Notes: generated from the sequence alone by a model not told the origin. DNA of 37,908 nucleotides from Cyanobium sp. FGCU6 (GCA_024958655.1 JANWUR010000029.1:7631-45538), one strand, 5' to 3'. Positions 1-6,491 are shown, numbered from the stretch's first letter. Made by a program: numbers and translations.

Positions 1-168
1 GCCACCAACCGCCTGGCGGAGGCGGAGCCGCTGATGCGGCGGGCGCTGGCGATCGCTGAGGCCAGCTACGGCACCGATCATCCCAATGTGGCCACAGCTC
101 TCAACAACCTGGCGCAGCTGCTGAAGGCCACCAACCGCCTGGCGGAGGCGGAGCCGCTGATGCGGCGG
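1..168 (+). repeat. Tandem 126-bp TPR-coding direct repeats
   Basis: The 42 bases at 1-42 recur without mismatch at 127-168, exactly one 126-bp (42-codon) unit later. The sequence between and after diverges. Nucleotide-level identity within a TPR array indicates recent unit duplication or gene conversion, so the array may vary in copy number between strains. More copies probably lie left of the window. Confidence 0.85.
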
Positions 169-324
169 CATCTCGAGATCTTCATCGACTTTTCCCGGCA
201 GGGCTATCAACATCCCCACCTTGAGGCTGCCTTCGGCAACTACTCCTCACTGCTCAAGGACATGGACCTCCCCGAAGCCGAAATCGAGGCCAAGTTTCAG
301 AGCCTCTTGCCACCTTCATCCTGA
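1..324 (+). CDS. TPR-repeat protein, C-terminal fragment
   Basis: The reading frame is open from base 1 to a TGA at 322-324, so only the last 107 residues are seen and the start lies outside the window. The protein is built of 42-residue tetratricopeptide units of the kinesin-light-chain type (motifs such as HPNVATALNNLAQLL and AEPLMRRAL). TPR units form helical scaffolds for protein-protein contacts; partners cannot be told from the sequence. The last unit diverges and ends in a non-repetitive tail (EAEIEAKFQSLLPPSS), so the natural C-terminus is present. In cyanobacteria such arrays often follow an NB-ARC or CHAT domain, but nothing here shows that. The context (pseudogene next door, island integrase about 4 kb away) suggests accessory DNA. 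Confidence 0.85.
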   Translation, partial: ATNRLAEAEPLMRRALAIAEASYGTDHPNVATALNNLAQLLKATNRLAEAEPLMRRHLEIFIDFSRQGYQHPHLEAAFGNYSSLLKDMDLPEAEIEAKFQSLLPPSS

Positions 325-362
325 AGGATTTACACAATCAAGCCGCTGCAGCCATCCCTCCG

Positions 363-683
363 ATGGTTACCCACGTCGTTCTCTTCCGCGTCTGCTCCGA
401 CCTGCCACCAGGTTGCATAGAAGCCGTGTTTGAGGAGCTGCGCGGCTTCCGCCAGTCGATCCCCGGCTCAACGGCTTCCAGAGCGGCGCCTACCAATTCC
501 CCGAGGGGCTCTCCCAGGGCTTCAGCCACGGCTTCACCATGACCTTCGTGGACGGGGCCGCCCGTAACACCTACCTCCCCCCATCCACTTCACCAGGCGG
601 TGGTGGCCGAGCTGCTGCCGATGCTTGAGGAAGGATTGGAGAGCGTGGTGGCCTTCGACTTTATCGATGCCGTGATGGGCTGA
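363..683 (+). pseudogene. Dabb-domain (stress-responsive alpha/beta barrel) protein, frameshifted
   Basis: Starting at ATG 363, frame 3 gives MVTHVVLFRV and FEELRGFRQSIPG, the typical start of a small Dabb-domain protein of about 100 residues. Near 466-470 the homologous frame shifts to give GFQSGAYQFPEGLSQG and HGFTMTFVDGAARNTYLP. At a run of six C (577-582) it shifts again to HPLHQAVVAELLPMLEEGL and ends VVAFDFIDAVMG with TGA at 681-683. Joined, the three pieces make a full-length Dabb protein of about 106 residues. Two frameshifts make a functional product unlikely, although the second sits in a homopolymer and could be a sequencing error. Dabb proteins are small dimeric ferredoxin-like barrels of mostly unknown role. 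Confidence 0.8.
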
Positions 684-870
684 GCCCCCTGCCAACCGGG
701 TCTTCCTGCACCTGCCAACCACCTCTCTACGCACCCTGCTCCCCGCTGCGGGATCCGCAGCCTGGTGATGCACATCTACCCGGATGGCATCCAGACCTGC
801 GGCCATGAGGGTGATGTTTCGCATTGACTCCCGAACATCTTCCAGACGCCAGCTGGCCGGTGCAGCAAGC

Positions 871-895
871 AGAAAGGGCCGGCGCCTGCCGGCCC
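871..895 (-). terminator. Rho-independent terminator after the 88-aa orphan gene
   Basis: On the minus strand a perfect 8-bp GC stem (GGGCCGGC / GCCGGCCC, loop AGGC) is followed by TTTCT. It begins 7 bases past the stop codon of the minus-strand gene at 902-1168, which supports that gene being real and transcribed. Confidence 0.7.
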
Positions 896-901
896 CCAGG
901 C

Positions 902-1168
902 TCACAGAGGGAGTGGATCCCAGGCGGCCTCGGCCTCGGCCTCCAGCCGCCGCTCGATCTCCGAGACCCGAGCCAGGAATGCCGCCATCGCCGGCAGCAC
1001 TTCCTCCTCCAGCAGCGTGATCTCTTCTTCTGTGTAAACCGCATCGATCCAGCAGCGGCGGATCGGCCGGCTCTGGTGGGTGCGCAGGATCCACTCCAGC
1101 GCCCGCTGGCAGGATTCCACCAGCGAACCGGGATCCTCCTTGGCATAATGTACAGCCGTGGTGGCCAT
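902..1168 (-). CDS. Hypothetical 88-aa protein
   Basis: An 88-residue ORF (MATTAVHYAKEDPG...) with ATG at 1168. The family is not recognised. The second half is acidic, Glu/Ala-rich and probably a long amphipathic helix or coiled coil (EEITLLEEEVLPAMAAF then SEIERRLEAEAEAAWD), with one Cys-Trp pair in the middle (RRCWIDAVY). There is no signal peptide or membrane segment, so it is probably cytosolic. An intrinsic-type terminator directly follows the stop, and its codon use is normal for this genome; these are the main reasons for calling it. It has no obvious operon partner. Confidence 0.55.
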   Translation of the reverse strand: MATTAVHYAKEDPGSLVESCQRALEWILRTHQSRPIRRCWIDAVYTEEEITLLEEEVLPAMAAFLARVSEIERRLEAEAEAAWDPLPL

Positions 1169-1433
1169 GATGACGGCGCCTTCCGGCGCAGCGACGGGAC
1201 ACCGCAGTGCACGCCCCGCCCGTCAAGGGGCGGCCCCTCCCGCAGCGCGGTGAGCACCGGCGCCCGCGCCGGGGCGATCGCGCAACATCAGCACCCGCCG
1301 CCTCGCGCAGCCCTTGACCATGGGCGAGCCTGGAGGGGGCCCGGTGCGGAGCACTTGGTGGGGCCCAGATGGGAGATCGAGAGAAAGGCAGAGGGAGAGG
1401 AAAACCCAGGGCGGCAACCCGACCACAGCGCCA
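1169..1433. other. Non-coding stretch with no recognisable gene
   Basis: GC-rich sequence with overlapping short ORFs on both strands but no recognisable protein. It separates the divergent 88-aa gene (minus) from the MerR-type promoter (plus). No gene for a MerR regulator is visible here. Confidence 0.5.
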
Positions 1434-1465
1434 TTGACTCTCCACTCCACTGGAGAGTGGATGCT
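1434..1465 (+). promoter_or_regulatory. MerR-family-type promoter/operator with 20-bp spacer
   Basis: A -35 element TTGACT (1434-1439) is followed by a 20-bp spacer and a weak -10 GATGCT (1460-1465). The spacer region carries a 22-bp dyad (1437-1458), half-sites ACTCTCCACTC and CACTGGAGAGT, matching at 9 of 11 positions. This is the architecture of MerR-family promoters (over-long 19-20 bp spacer, dyad starting inside the -35 box). It closely resembles the ZntR operator, which also starts TTGACTCT. MerR proteins untwist such promoters in response to metals or oxidants. A Cys-rich ORF starts 56 bases after the -10, so metal control is a reasonable inference. The regulator gene is not in the window. 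Confidence 0.65.
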
Positions 1466-1520
1466 CGGTCCATGGGCGGGATCATCCCCGTCCGCCTCAT
1501 CCACCCAACCCGGAGATGCC

Positions 1521-1613
1521 ATGACCTGCACCTGTTCCCTCCCCACCCCTCAACCCCAAGCACTTGTCGAGCTCTGCCCCTGCGGCTGCGGTTGCACGGC
1601 CGACTGCACCTGA
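1521..1613 (+). CDS. Metallothionein-like Cys-rich peptide, interrupted by in-frame UGA
   Basis: ATG at 1521 follows a GGAG ribosome-binding site (1512-1515). It encodes 30 residues with six Cys, beginning MTCTCSLP and ending CPCGCGCTADCT, then TGA at 1611-1613. The same frame continues past this stop for 15 codons, NTGGSCDCGCTCSKG, adding four Cys before a second TGA at 1659-1661. Cys-X-Cys clusters in a peptide this short are typical of metallothionein-type metal-binding proteins. The 45-residue readthrough product would have a cluster on each side of the stop. The MerR-type promoter just upstream fits a metal-handling role. It is either a short peptide, a gene recently broken by a point change, or a readthrough case; the sequence alone cannot decide. 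Confidence 0.5.
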   Translation: MTCTCSLPTPQPQALVELCPCGCGCTADCT

Positions 1614-1661
1614 AACACCGGCGGCTCCTGTGACTGCGGCTGCACCTGCAGCAAGGGCTGA

Positions 1662-2143
1662 CGCCAACAAGCGGGGGAGAGCTTCGGCATCCCCCGCCTC
1701 CTCAGAAGGAGCCAGCTCCTGCAGGGGAACGAGGGATGAAGCCCCTTCATGAACCTCCGTTGCCCCCGGTGAAGAGCGGTGTCGAATCCGCTGCGCCCGT
1801 TGCTCGCACCAGTGAGCCGGCCCATCGTGGCTGCATCGGGATTCGGAGGCTCCATCGATGGAAGACACCCCCCCTGAGCAGACATCAGGAGCGCGCTGAC
1901 GATCCGGCCCCTGCTCCAACACTCTCAACGGATCCCTGACGTTCCTGGCGTGTCAGACCGTCGCCGTCCACTGCACCGTCCCAGGTGCCCCGGACCCAAC
2001 GGAACGTCCCGATGGACACCTGGCCCCAGGTGCCAGCGCCGGCAGCTCCGCCCACAACCGAAGACACCCTGATCTGACGATCAACCGATCGCGCAGCTGC
2101 GCCCTCACCCCCTTGGGGAGGCACCACGGCTGAGCAGGCAAAG
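1662..2143 (+). other. No confident gene; end of a plus-strand transcription unit
   Basis: No ORF here resembles a known protein. One Cys-rich trace is visible at 1749-1815: MNLRCP, then after one base shift in a C-run, GEERCRIRCARCSHQ and a stop. The stretch lies between the Cys-rich ORF and a plus-strand terminator at 2144-2171, so it may be an untranslated tail or decayed coding DNA. Confidence 0.4.
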
Positions 2144-2171
2144 GCCCGGGGCCCAAGCTCCGGGCTTTGTT
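2144..2171 (+). terminator. Intrinsic terminator, plus strand
   Basis: An 8-bp stem (GCCCGGGG / CTCCGGGC, one G-T pair, loop CCCAAG) is followed by TTTGTT. It would end transcription from the MerR-type promoter. On the opposite strand the stem is followed by CTTTG, so it may also stop the convergent gene at 2264-2800, which ends about 100 bases away. Confidence 0.65.
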
Positions 2172-2263
2172 GTGCTGCATCATCAGAGCCCCGGCAGGCC
2201 AATCCCAGGGCTGGTGATCGGCTACGACATCACCTTGCGGCGTTCCAAGGCAGATACCGCATA

Positions 2264-2800
2264 TCAGCGGGGAAGACGGATGGCGACATAGTTATAGTCT
2301 TTATTCTCGATCTTATCTGGCCCAAGCACTTGGAAGGTGCTGGTCCACGTCTCTCCGTCCTGGAACCTGGCCATGAGTTTGAAGCGGTCGCTATCAACCT
2401 TGGTGATATCCCAGGTTCCTGCACGGCGGACTCGCTGTCCCTCGCCTGAAGAATTCTGGAACTGCTGGAAAATCCCGTCGAAGGTGCCATCCTCATTCCA
2501 GTTGACAATCGTTGACCCACTAACTGGACCGAAATTCTGCTCGACCTGCCAACGCCCTGCGAATGCCTTCCTAGAGATTGCGCGGGTTATATCGCCACCG
2601 CCAGCGGGCGTTTTTCTTTCATCGAATTCAAACTCAAATCCACCCGGCAGCTTTAAATTGCGCGGCAATCCCCACTGCCAAGTTGCGCCAACCACCAGCA
2701 ACAGTGCTACCGCAGTGATCGCCCCGGTTGGACTAAGCCAGGCATGTCTAGGTCTGTCGCCTTGGGAAGACTCTGGCTCTTTTCTATCGGGCGTAGCCAT
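2264..2800 (-). CDS. Membrane-anchored lipocalin-like hypothetical protein
   Basis: A 178-residue protein starting at ATG 2800. Residues 1-22 are charged, about 24-43 form one hydrophobic segment (ITAVALLLVVGATWQWG), and the rest is soluble, giving a type II single-pass anchor with the C-terminal domain probably outside the cytoplasm. From about residue 80 the pattern FAGRWQVEQ, NEDGTFDGIF, RRAGTWDI and DRFKLMARF looks like the alternating strands of a small lipocalin-like beta-barrel (a GxW near the start, turn-rich strands). No enzyme motif is seen. The gene is visibly less GC-rich than its neighbours, which suits horizontally acquired island DNA. It stands alone. Confidence 0.7.
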   Translation of the reverse strand: MATPDRKEPESSQGDRPRHAWLSPTGAITAVALLLVVGATWQWGLPRNLKLPGGFEFEFDERKTPAGGGDITRAISRKAFAGRWQVEQNFGPVSGSTIVNWNEDGTFDGIFQQFQNSSGEGQRVRRAGTWDITKVDSDRFKLMARFQDGETWTSTFQVLGPDKIENKDYNYVAIRLPR

Positions 2801-3070
2801 GGATAATCAGTACAGAAGAACAAGAGCAAGTACGTACACCTTGGGGCATTGTCCTGTCACTCCAATCGCCCTAGTCATGGACCCGGTCAGCTTAGATCGA
2901 AAACAGGTCCAGAAACGGGTAATCGAAACTCAGCCGCCCTCAGCTTTGAACCATGGACTTCGGAGCATTGAATGTGAACCCAATCGAGTTCGCCGTTGGC
3001 CCCGAACCACATCCCTTGAGGCCTGAGCTGTGGCGTACGCCAACCCGTTCAAGCCAACCAGGTCGATACC
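2801..3070. other. Intergenic stretch without a recognisable gene
   Basis: The space between the minus-strand genes at 2264-2800 and 3220-3885 runs to 3219. Apart from the terminator at 3071-3103 no gene or RNA is recognised. The part next to 2800 is comparatively AT-rich and should contain the promoter of the lipocalin-like gene, but no clear -35/-10 pair is seen. Confidence 0.4.
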
Positions 3071-3103
3071 CATAAAGAAGGGCGCCCCGTGCGGAGCGCC
3101 CTT
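3071..3103 (-). terminator. Strong intrinsic terminator after the C39-like peptidase gene
   Basis: On the minus strand an 11-bp stem (AAGGGCGCTCC / GGGGCGCCCTT, one G-T pair, loop GCAC; 3078-3103) is followed by CTTTATG. It lies about 115 bases past the stop of the gene at 3220-3885. Confidence 0.75.
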
Positions 3104-3219
3104 GGGCCGGTTGCCGGACGGAGGACTCGCACGTCCGTGTCGGAGCCTCTGATTCATTGATCGATCCGCCCGGCAGTGGCGTCAGTACGGCAAACCGCTC
3201 CGATCGCGGGCCTTGGTGC

Positions 3220-3885
3220 TTACACCGCCAACTCCAGCCACCACCCAGTCCCCACCCCCTCCACCATCCAGCGCCGCCCCCAGTTGCGCTCGGAGTAGCG
3301 CAGGCCCCTGCCGCTCCCAACCGCCGTTCGGACATAGCCCCCACCCACCAGGTCGGCTTCGCCGTTGGGGTCATGCATCAGCACCATCCGCCTGTCCGGA
3401 TCCCAGCCAACCACCAGGCTCCAGTGCCCGCCGCCGCGCGGAGCGGTGACGGGGCCATGGTGGAGCCAACCCACCGGAATCGGAATCCCCAGCTGCAGCT
3501 GGGCGATCAGCTGCTCGATCCGCCCATCGGTGCGCAGTTCTGCCTGGATGCCGAGGCCCCGCAGGGTCTGGATCTGGGCGTTGGCGTTGGTGGTGTCGCC
3601 GTGGCGCTGCAGCCGGGCCAGGTAGCGGTCGTCCTGCTGGCCGCCGCCGGCCAGGCAGCCGGGCTTCAGGTAGGCAGCGGCCATGGCGCAGGTGGAGGAG
3701 AAGCACATCCGCAGCCCTTGGGCGGTGATGCTGTCGCGTTGGCAGAAGTAGGGCACTGCCAGCTGGATCGCTTTGCTGGAAACGGGGCGAACAGGGGTGA
3801 GGGGGGCAGGTATCGGAGCGGGGCTCGGGACCCCTGAGGGTTCCGGGCCAGCCGACCAAAGGGCGCGGATCGGCTGATTCCCCAT
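3220..3885 (-). CDS. C39-like papain-fold cysteine peptidase
   Basis: A 221-residue protein with ATG at 3885. Residues 1-38 are Pro/Ser-rich and probably disordered; there is no clear signal peptide. The rest resembles the Peptidase_C39_2 fold: a nucleophile region (VPYFCQRDS, then MCFSSTCAMAAAYL with the candidate catalytic Cys), a His in GGGHWSLVVGWD and an Asp/Asn in LMHDPNGEADL, in the order Cys-His-Asp expected for papain-like enzymes. C39 peptidases cleave double-glycine leader peptides, but there they are fused to an ABC exporter; this protein is free-standing, with no exporter or leader peptide nearby. The substrate is therefore unknown. It is divergent from the gene at 3936 and has its own terminator. 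Confidence 0.75.
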   Translation of the reverse strand: MGNQPIRALWSAGPEPSGVPSPAPIPAPLTPVRPVSSKAIQLAVPYFCQRDSITAQGLRMCFSSTCAMAAAYLKPGCLAGGGQQDDRYLARLQRHGDTTNANAQIQTLRGLGIQAELRTDGRIEQLIAQLQLGIPIPVGWLHHGPVTAPRGGGHWSLVVGWDPDRRMVLMHDPNGEADLVGGGYVRTAVGSGRGLRYSERNWGRRWMVEGVGTGWWLELAV

Positions 3886-3935
3886 GGCGCGAACCCGCCC
3901 CGGAACCCTCAGAAGTACGACGCGCTGAGGCCGCG

Positions 3936-4370
3936 ATGGAATCCCGCCGGCTGGTGGTCTGGATCTCCGCCGGCATCCTGGGCTTCCAGGGCGGCACCCT
4001 GGCCCTCGACCTGATCAACTGCACCGTCCTCTCCTGGCTCTGGGTCGAGCGCCACGGGCTGGAGTCGATAGGAGTGCCGCTAGTTCCCGGCCGCAGAGGT
4101 CGGGCTTCTGGTGCTCCGCAACCGGCCACAGGAGCGGAGGCCGAGGGCTCTGGGCCAGCCACCCTGGGCGCAGGGGACGAGCAGCGCTCCGACTCCAGCT
4201 TTTCAGCGGCGTCTAAGGGCTCTGGGGAATCCCCGGTGGATCCGATGGGGGTGTTCTGCGAGCGGCCCCATGACCGGATTGATGCCGCCGTCGGCCAGGG
4301 GCTCACGATCCTGGCGGGCCTGGCGCTTGGGGGGTCGGTGGGGGCTGGGGGGCGAGGGACTCAACCCTGA
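3936..4370 (+). CDS. Hypothetical protein with two hydrophobic segments
   Basis: A 144-residue ORF (MESRRLVVWISAGILGF...) not recognised. Residues about 6-36 are hydrophobic (VVWISAGILGFQGGTLALDL and LSWLWV) and could span the membrane. A Gly/Ser/Glu-rich linker of about 60 residues follows, then a second hydrophobic stretch near the end (GLTILAGLALGGSVGAGG). It starts 50 bases from the divergent C39-like gene, so they could share a regulatory region. The low-complexity middle and GC-rich DNA leave room for a chance ORF; the hydrophobic ends argue mildly for a real membrane protein. Confidence 0.4.
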   Translation: MESRRLVVWISAGILGFQGGTLALDLINCTVLSWLWVERHGLESIGVPLVPGRRGRASGAPQPATGAEAEGSGPATLGAGDEQRSDSSFSAASKGSGESPVDPMGVFCERPHDRIDAAVGQGLTILAGLALGGSVGAGGRGTQP

Positions 4371-4445
4371 GTCCGTCGCGCGATGAAGCGGGAGCCTTCT
4401 GGCTGTGCTGGGTAGCCTCCTGAACCCGTTGAGCACCCTGCCGCG

Positions 4446-4634
4446 ATGTGGCTGGAGACCTCCGCGATGATCATCCACCTGGGGATCAGTCGTCAGACCC
4501 TCTGGCGGCTGCGGCGCGTGCGGATCCTGCGTGAGGGGCATCACTGGACGCGCAAGACCCCGGGGTGTCCCCGTTCGGATCTCCTCTGGCACACCGGTCG
4601 CTGTGAGCTGGCCCTCAAGCGGGTGGTCCCTTAA
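4446..4634 (+). CDS. Small HTH protein, probable excisionase/directionality factor
   Basis: A 62-residue basic protein. Residues 4-31 fit a MerR/excisionase-type winged helix-turn-helix (ETSAMIIHLGISRQTLWRLR, then the wing ILREGHHWTRK). The tail RSDLLWHTGRCELAL resembles small DNA-binding proteins carried beside phage-type integrases. It is convergent with the integrase, and the two stop codons share the bases TTAA at 4631-4634. The likely role is to bend attachment-site DNA and favour excision. Family membership is inferred from size, fold pattern and neighbour; it could instead be a plain transcription factor of the island. Confidence 0.6.
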   Translation: MWLETSAMIIHLGISRQTLWRLRRVRILREGHHWTRKTPGCPRSDLLWHTGRCELALKRVVP

Positions 4635-6121
4635 GCCACCCCGGCGGCCCTGAGTTTCCTGGCCAGGTCGATCAACTCCGGCGTGACGCCCTGGGGCAGA
4701 GCCGTCACCACCTTGGGCTGTGCAGCGGCGGAAGGCTTCGCGGGGAGGGGCTCGGCGAGCCGGCCCTCGTCGAGATCCCTGCGGCGCAGCAGGTGGGTCA
4801 ACTGGTGCTCGGCTTGCTCCTCGGCCAGATAGCGGCTCGCGTGCACCGCCTCGCAGTGACCCATCGAGGCCGCCTTCACTGCCGTTGACCAGGTGGTTGT
4901 TGCCTTGGCCCGCAGAGCCCAGGCATGACGGAGGTCATAGAGCTTGCAGCGATCGCGCTTGGCCCTTGGCTTTGGCTTGCCGGGCAGTTGCCGGGGCTGG
5001 TGATAGCCGAAGAGCTTCACGGCAATCTCCCGGTCTTCCCGCCCGCGGTTGCGCAGCCAGTGGGCCAGAACGATCGCCAGCTCGCTGCTGTTGAAGAACT
5101 GCACAGTCCCGTCGCCCCGCTCGATCGTCTTGACCGGATGGCGCCGCCGTAAGTCCGCCAGCATCCGCCGCGAATGCTCCAGGTCATCCAGCCGGTAGCG
5201 GATCACCCACTCGGCTGGCAGTGGCAGGGCAAAGCGGTGGCCCGTCTTGGTCTCACTTCCATCCCCGTGGCTCTTGAAACTGCCGACCTCGATCACCCCG
5301 GGGTCTGCGGATACCTCCCCAGGCAGTCGGTCGATGTGCCAGACCTCGTGACCACGGAGTCCGAAGGTGGCGATCATGGCCATCACCCACCCGCGCAGCG
5401 GATCGATCGGCTGGAGCTGATCCAGCCAGCTCTGGATGTCCTCTGTGCGCGGAATGAAGCGCGGCGCCGGTGCCTGCAGCTTGCCGGCGGATTTCTTCAG
5501 GCGATCCAGACGGCCCTGCAGCTCCGGCGTGGCGATCGCGACCCCTCGCTGTGCGAGGTAGTTCACCATCTGGATGACGCCGTAGAAGCCCTTGCTGTTG
5601 TATTCCCTGCGGATGAGCTGCTGGCCTGGATCGTGCCGATGGGCCAGCAGTGACGCCGAGGTGTACTGGCAGTAGTCCTCCAGCTGGCGGGTGGTCGCAA
5701 CCTGATCCGCCTCGATGGCCCGTCCGAAGTAGCCCCCCTCACGGAAGCAGACGAAGGGGTTCCGATCCCGTGCCTTCGGCCCGCCTGGCGCGATCCACCC
5801 CTGCACCGTGGCGCGCAGCTCGCCCCAGGTCAGGAGCCGATGCGGCTGGTCACCGTGCCGGGCGGCCAGGTTCAAGGCCTCCCAGTCCAGTCCGGGGCGT
5901 CCTTGGGCGGCGCTCTGATCGGCCCTCAGGAGCAGCTCGACCAGATCCCAGCAGTCATCGTCGTCATCACACCGATAGCCGCGAGCTGATTGCTGACGCC
6001 GGGGCGGATGGGTTTCGTAGACCTGCACGTAGGGGCTGCGGGCCACCTCCTTGATGCGGTAGCGGCATCCCGCGGCCTGCAGCCGCAACTGGGCCTGAGC
6101 GAAGGCATCCCTGGCTCGCAT
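4631..6121 (-). CDS. Tyrosine-family site-specific integrase
   Basis: A 496-residue protein from ATG 6121. The N-terminal part (about 1-215) should hold arm- and core-binding domains. The C-terminal catalytic domain shows R256 (FGLRGHEV), a lysine hairpin (K283 in SFKSHGDG or K292), Y395-D-L-R398 (YDLRHAWALRA; the usual first His of this box is Tyr), G421-H422 (MGHCEAVH) and the nucleophile Y431 (ASRYL). It cuts and rejoins DNA through a 3'-phosphotyrosine. The gene lies 176 bases downstream of tRNA-Lys on the same strand, so that tRNA is its likely target and the integrated element extends towards base 1. All catalytic residues are intact. The upstream region carries phased repeats and a palindrome (see 6161-6220). 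Confidence 0.9.
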   Translation of the reverse strand: MRARDAFAQAQLRLQAAGCRYRIKEVARSPYVQVYETHPPRRQQSARGYRCDDDDDCWDLVELLLRADQSAAQGRPGLDWEALNLAARHGDQPHRLLTWGELRATVQGWIAPGGPKARDRNPFVCFREGGYFGRAIEADQVATTRQLEDYCQYTSASLLAHRHDPGQQLIRREYNSKGFYGVIQMVNYLAQRGVAIATPELQGRLDRLKKSAGKLQAPAPRFIPRTEDIQSWLDQLQPIDPLRGWVMAMIATFGLRGHEVWHIDRLPGEVSADPGVIEVGSFKSHGDGSETKTGHRFALPLPAEWVIRYRLDDLEHSRRMLADLRRRHPVKTIERGDGTVQFFNSSELAIVLAHWLRNRGREDREIAVKLFGYHQPRQLPGKPKPRAKRDRCKLYDLRHAWALRAKATTTWSTAVKAASMGHCEAVHASRYLAEEQAEHQLTHLLRRRDLDEGRLAEPLPAKPSAAAQPKVVTALPQGVTPELIDLARKLRAAGVA

Positions 6122-6160
6122 CCCGCCTGGTCGGTCTCGTGCTTCCAGTCTGGTCGAGCC

Positions 6161-6220
6161 TGAGGAACAAAGTTCCTCAAAACCGCTACGAACCGGGTCG
6201 ATCCGCTACGGACGGCTACG
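6161..6220. promoter_or_regulatory. Palindrome plus helically phased GCTACG repeats between int and tRNA-Lys
   Basis: A perfect 8-3-8 inverted repeat (TGAGGAAC AAA GTTCCTCA, 6161-6179) lies 40 bases before the integrase start. Then GCTACG occurs three times, at 6185, 6205 and 6215, that is at 20- and 10-base spacing, one face of the helix. The first two copies extend to CCGCTACG(A/G)AC. Such phased repeats beside an integrase are typical of arm-type integrase or excisionase sites, and the palindrome could be an operator of the int promoter. Function is inferred from position and pattern. Confidence 0.5.
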
Positions 6221-6245
6221 CCAGAGCTTGGAGGCCAGATAGGGC

Positions 6246-6270
6246 AAAACCCCTGCAGCACAGGGGTTTT
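6246..6270 (-). terminator. Terminator after tRNA-Lys
   Basis: A perfect 10-bp inverted repeat, AAAACCCCTG and CAGGGGTTTT with loop CAGCA, lies 27 bases past the 3' end of tRNA-Lys. With an A-run on one side and a T-run on the other it can act in both directions; it most likely ends the tRNA transcript before the integrase. Confidence 0.8.
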
Positions 6271-6297
6271 GAACCGGAAAGTCGGGCGGGACTTGAA

Positions 6298-6369
6298 TGG
6301 GTCGCCTGAGATTCGAACTCAGGACCAATCGGTTAAAAGCCGAGTGCTCTACCGCTGAGCTAGCGACCC
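6298..6369 (-). tRNA. tRNA-Lys (anticodon TTT)
   Basis: The minus strand folds as a cloverleaf: acceptor GGGTCGC / GCGACCC, D-arm GCTC..GAGC, anticodon loop CTTTTAA with anticodon TTT, T-arm CTGAG TTCGAAT CTCAG, and discriminator A. CCA is not encoded. One anticodon-stem pair is mismatched (C-T at the base). The 3' half is the likely attachment site of the neighbouring integrase; no second copy of the 3' end was found in the window, so the other island end must lie outside it. Confidence 0.95.
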
Positions 6370-6491
6370 GTGCTCGGAGCGCCTCCGGCACCGGTTGAAC
6401 GTATCACCCGGAGTTCCCCGCCTCCAAGCCGGACGCCAGGGCCCTGTGCCAGCCCGCAGGCACCGACAATGCGCCCAGACGCAGTCGCAGG

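Noticed and set aside
534..1445. Minus-strand frame of 303 codons
   Set aside because: It crosses the Dabb pseudogene and the 88-aa gene region, has Arg/Gly-rich composition and matches nothing recognisable.
1521..1661. Selenocysteine at the in-frame UGA
   Set aside because: Nothing seen suggests a selenocysteine insertion element, and selenoprotein machinery is not expected in this type of organism; a nonsense change or readthrough is simpler.
3105..3160. tRNA-like T-arm (TGCGAGT loop) on the minus strand
   Set aside because: No matching 5' acceptor, D-arm or anticodon arm; one T-stem pair fails. Not a tRNA.
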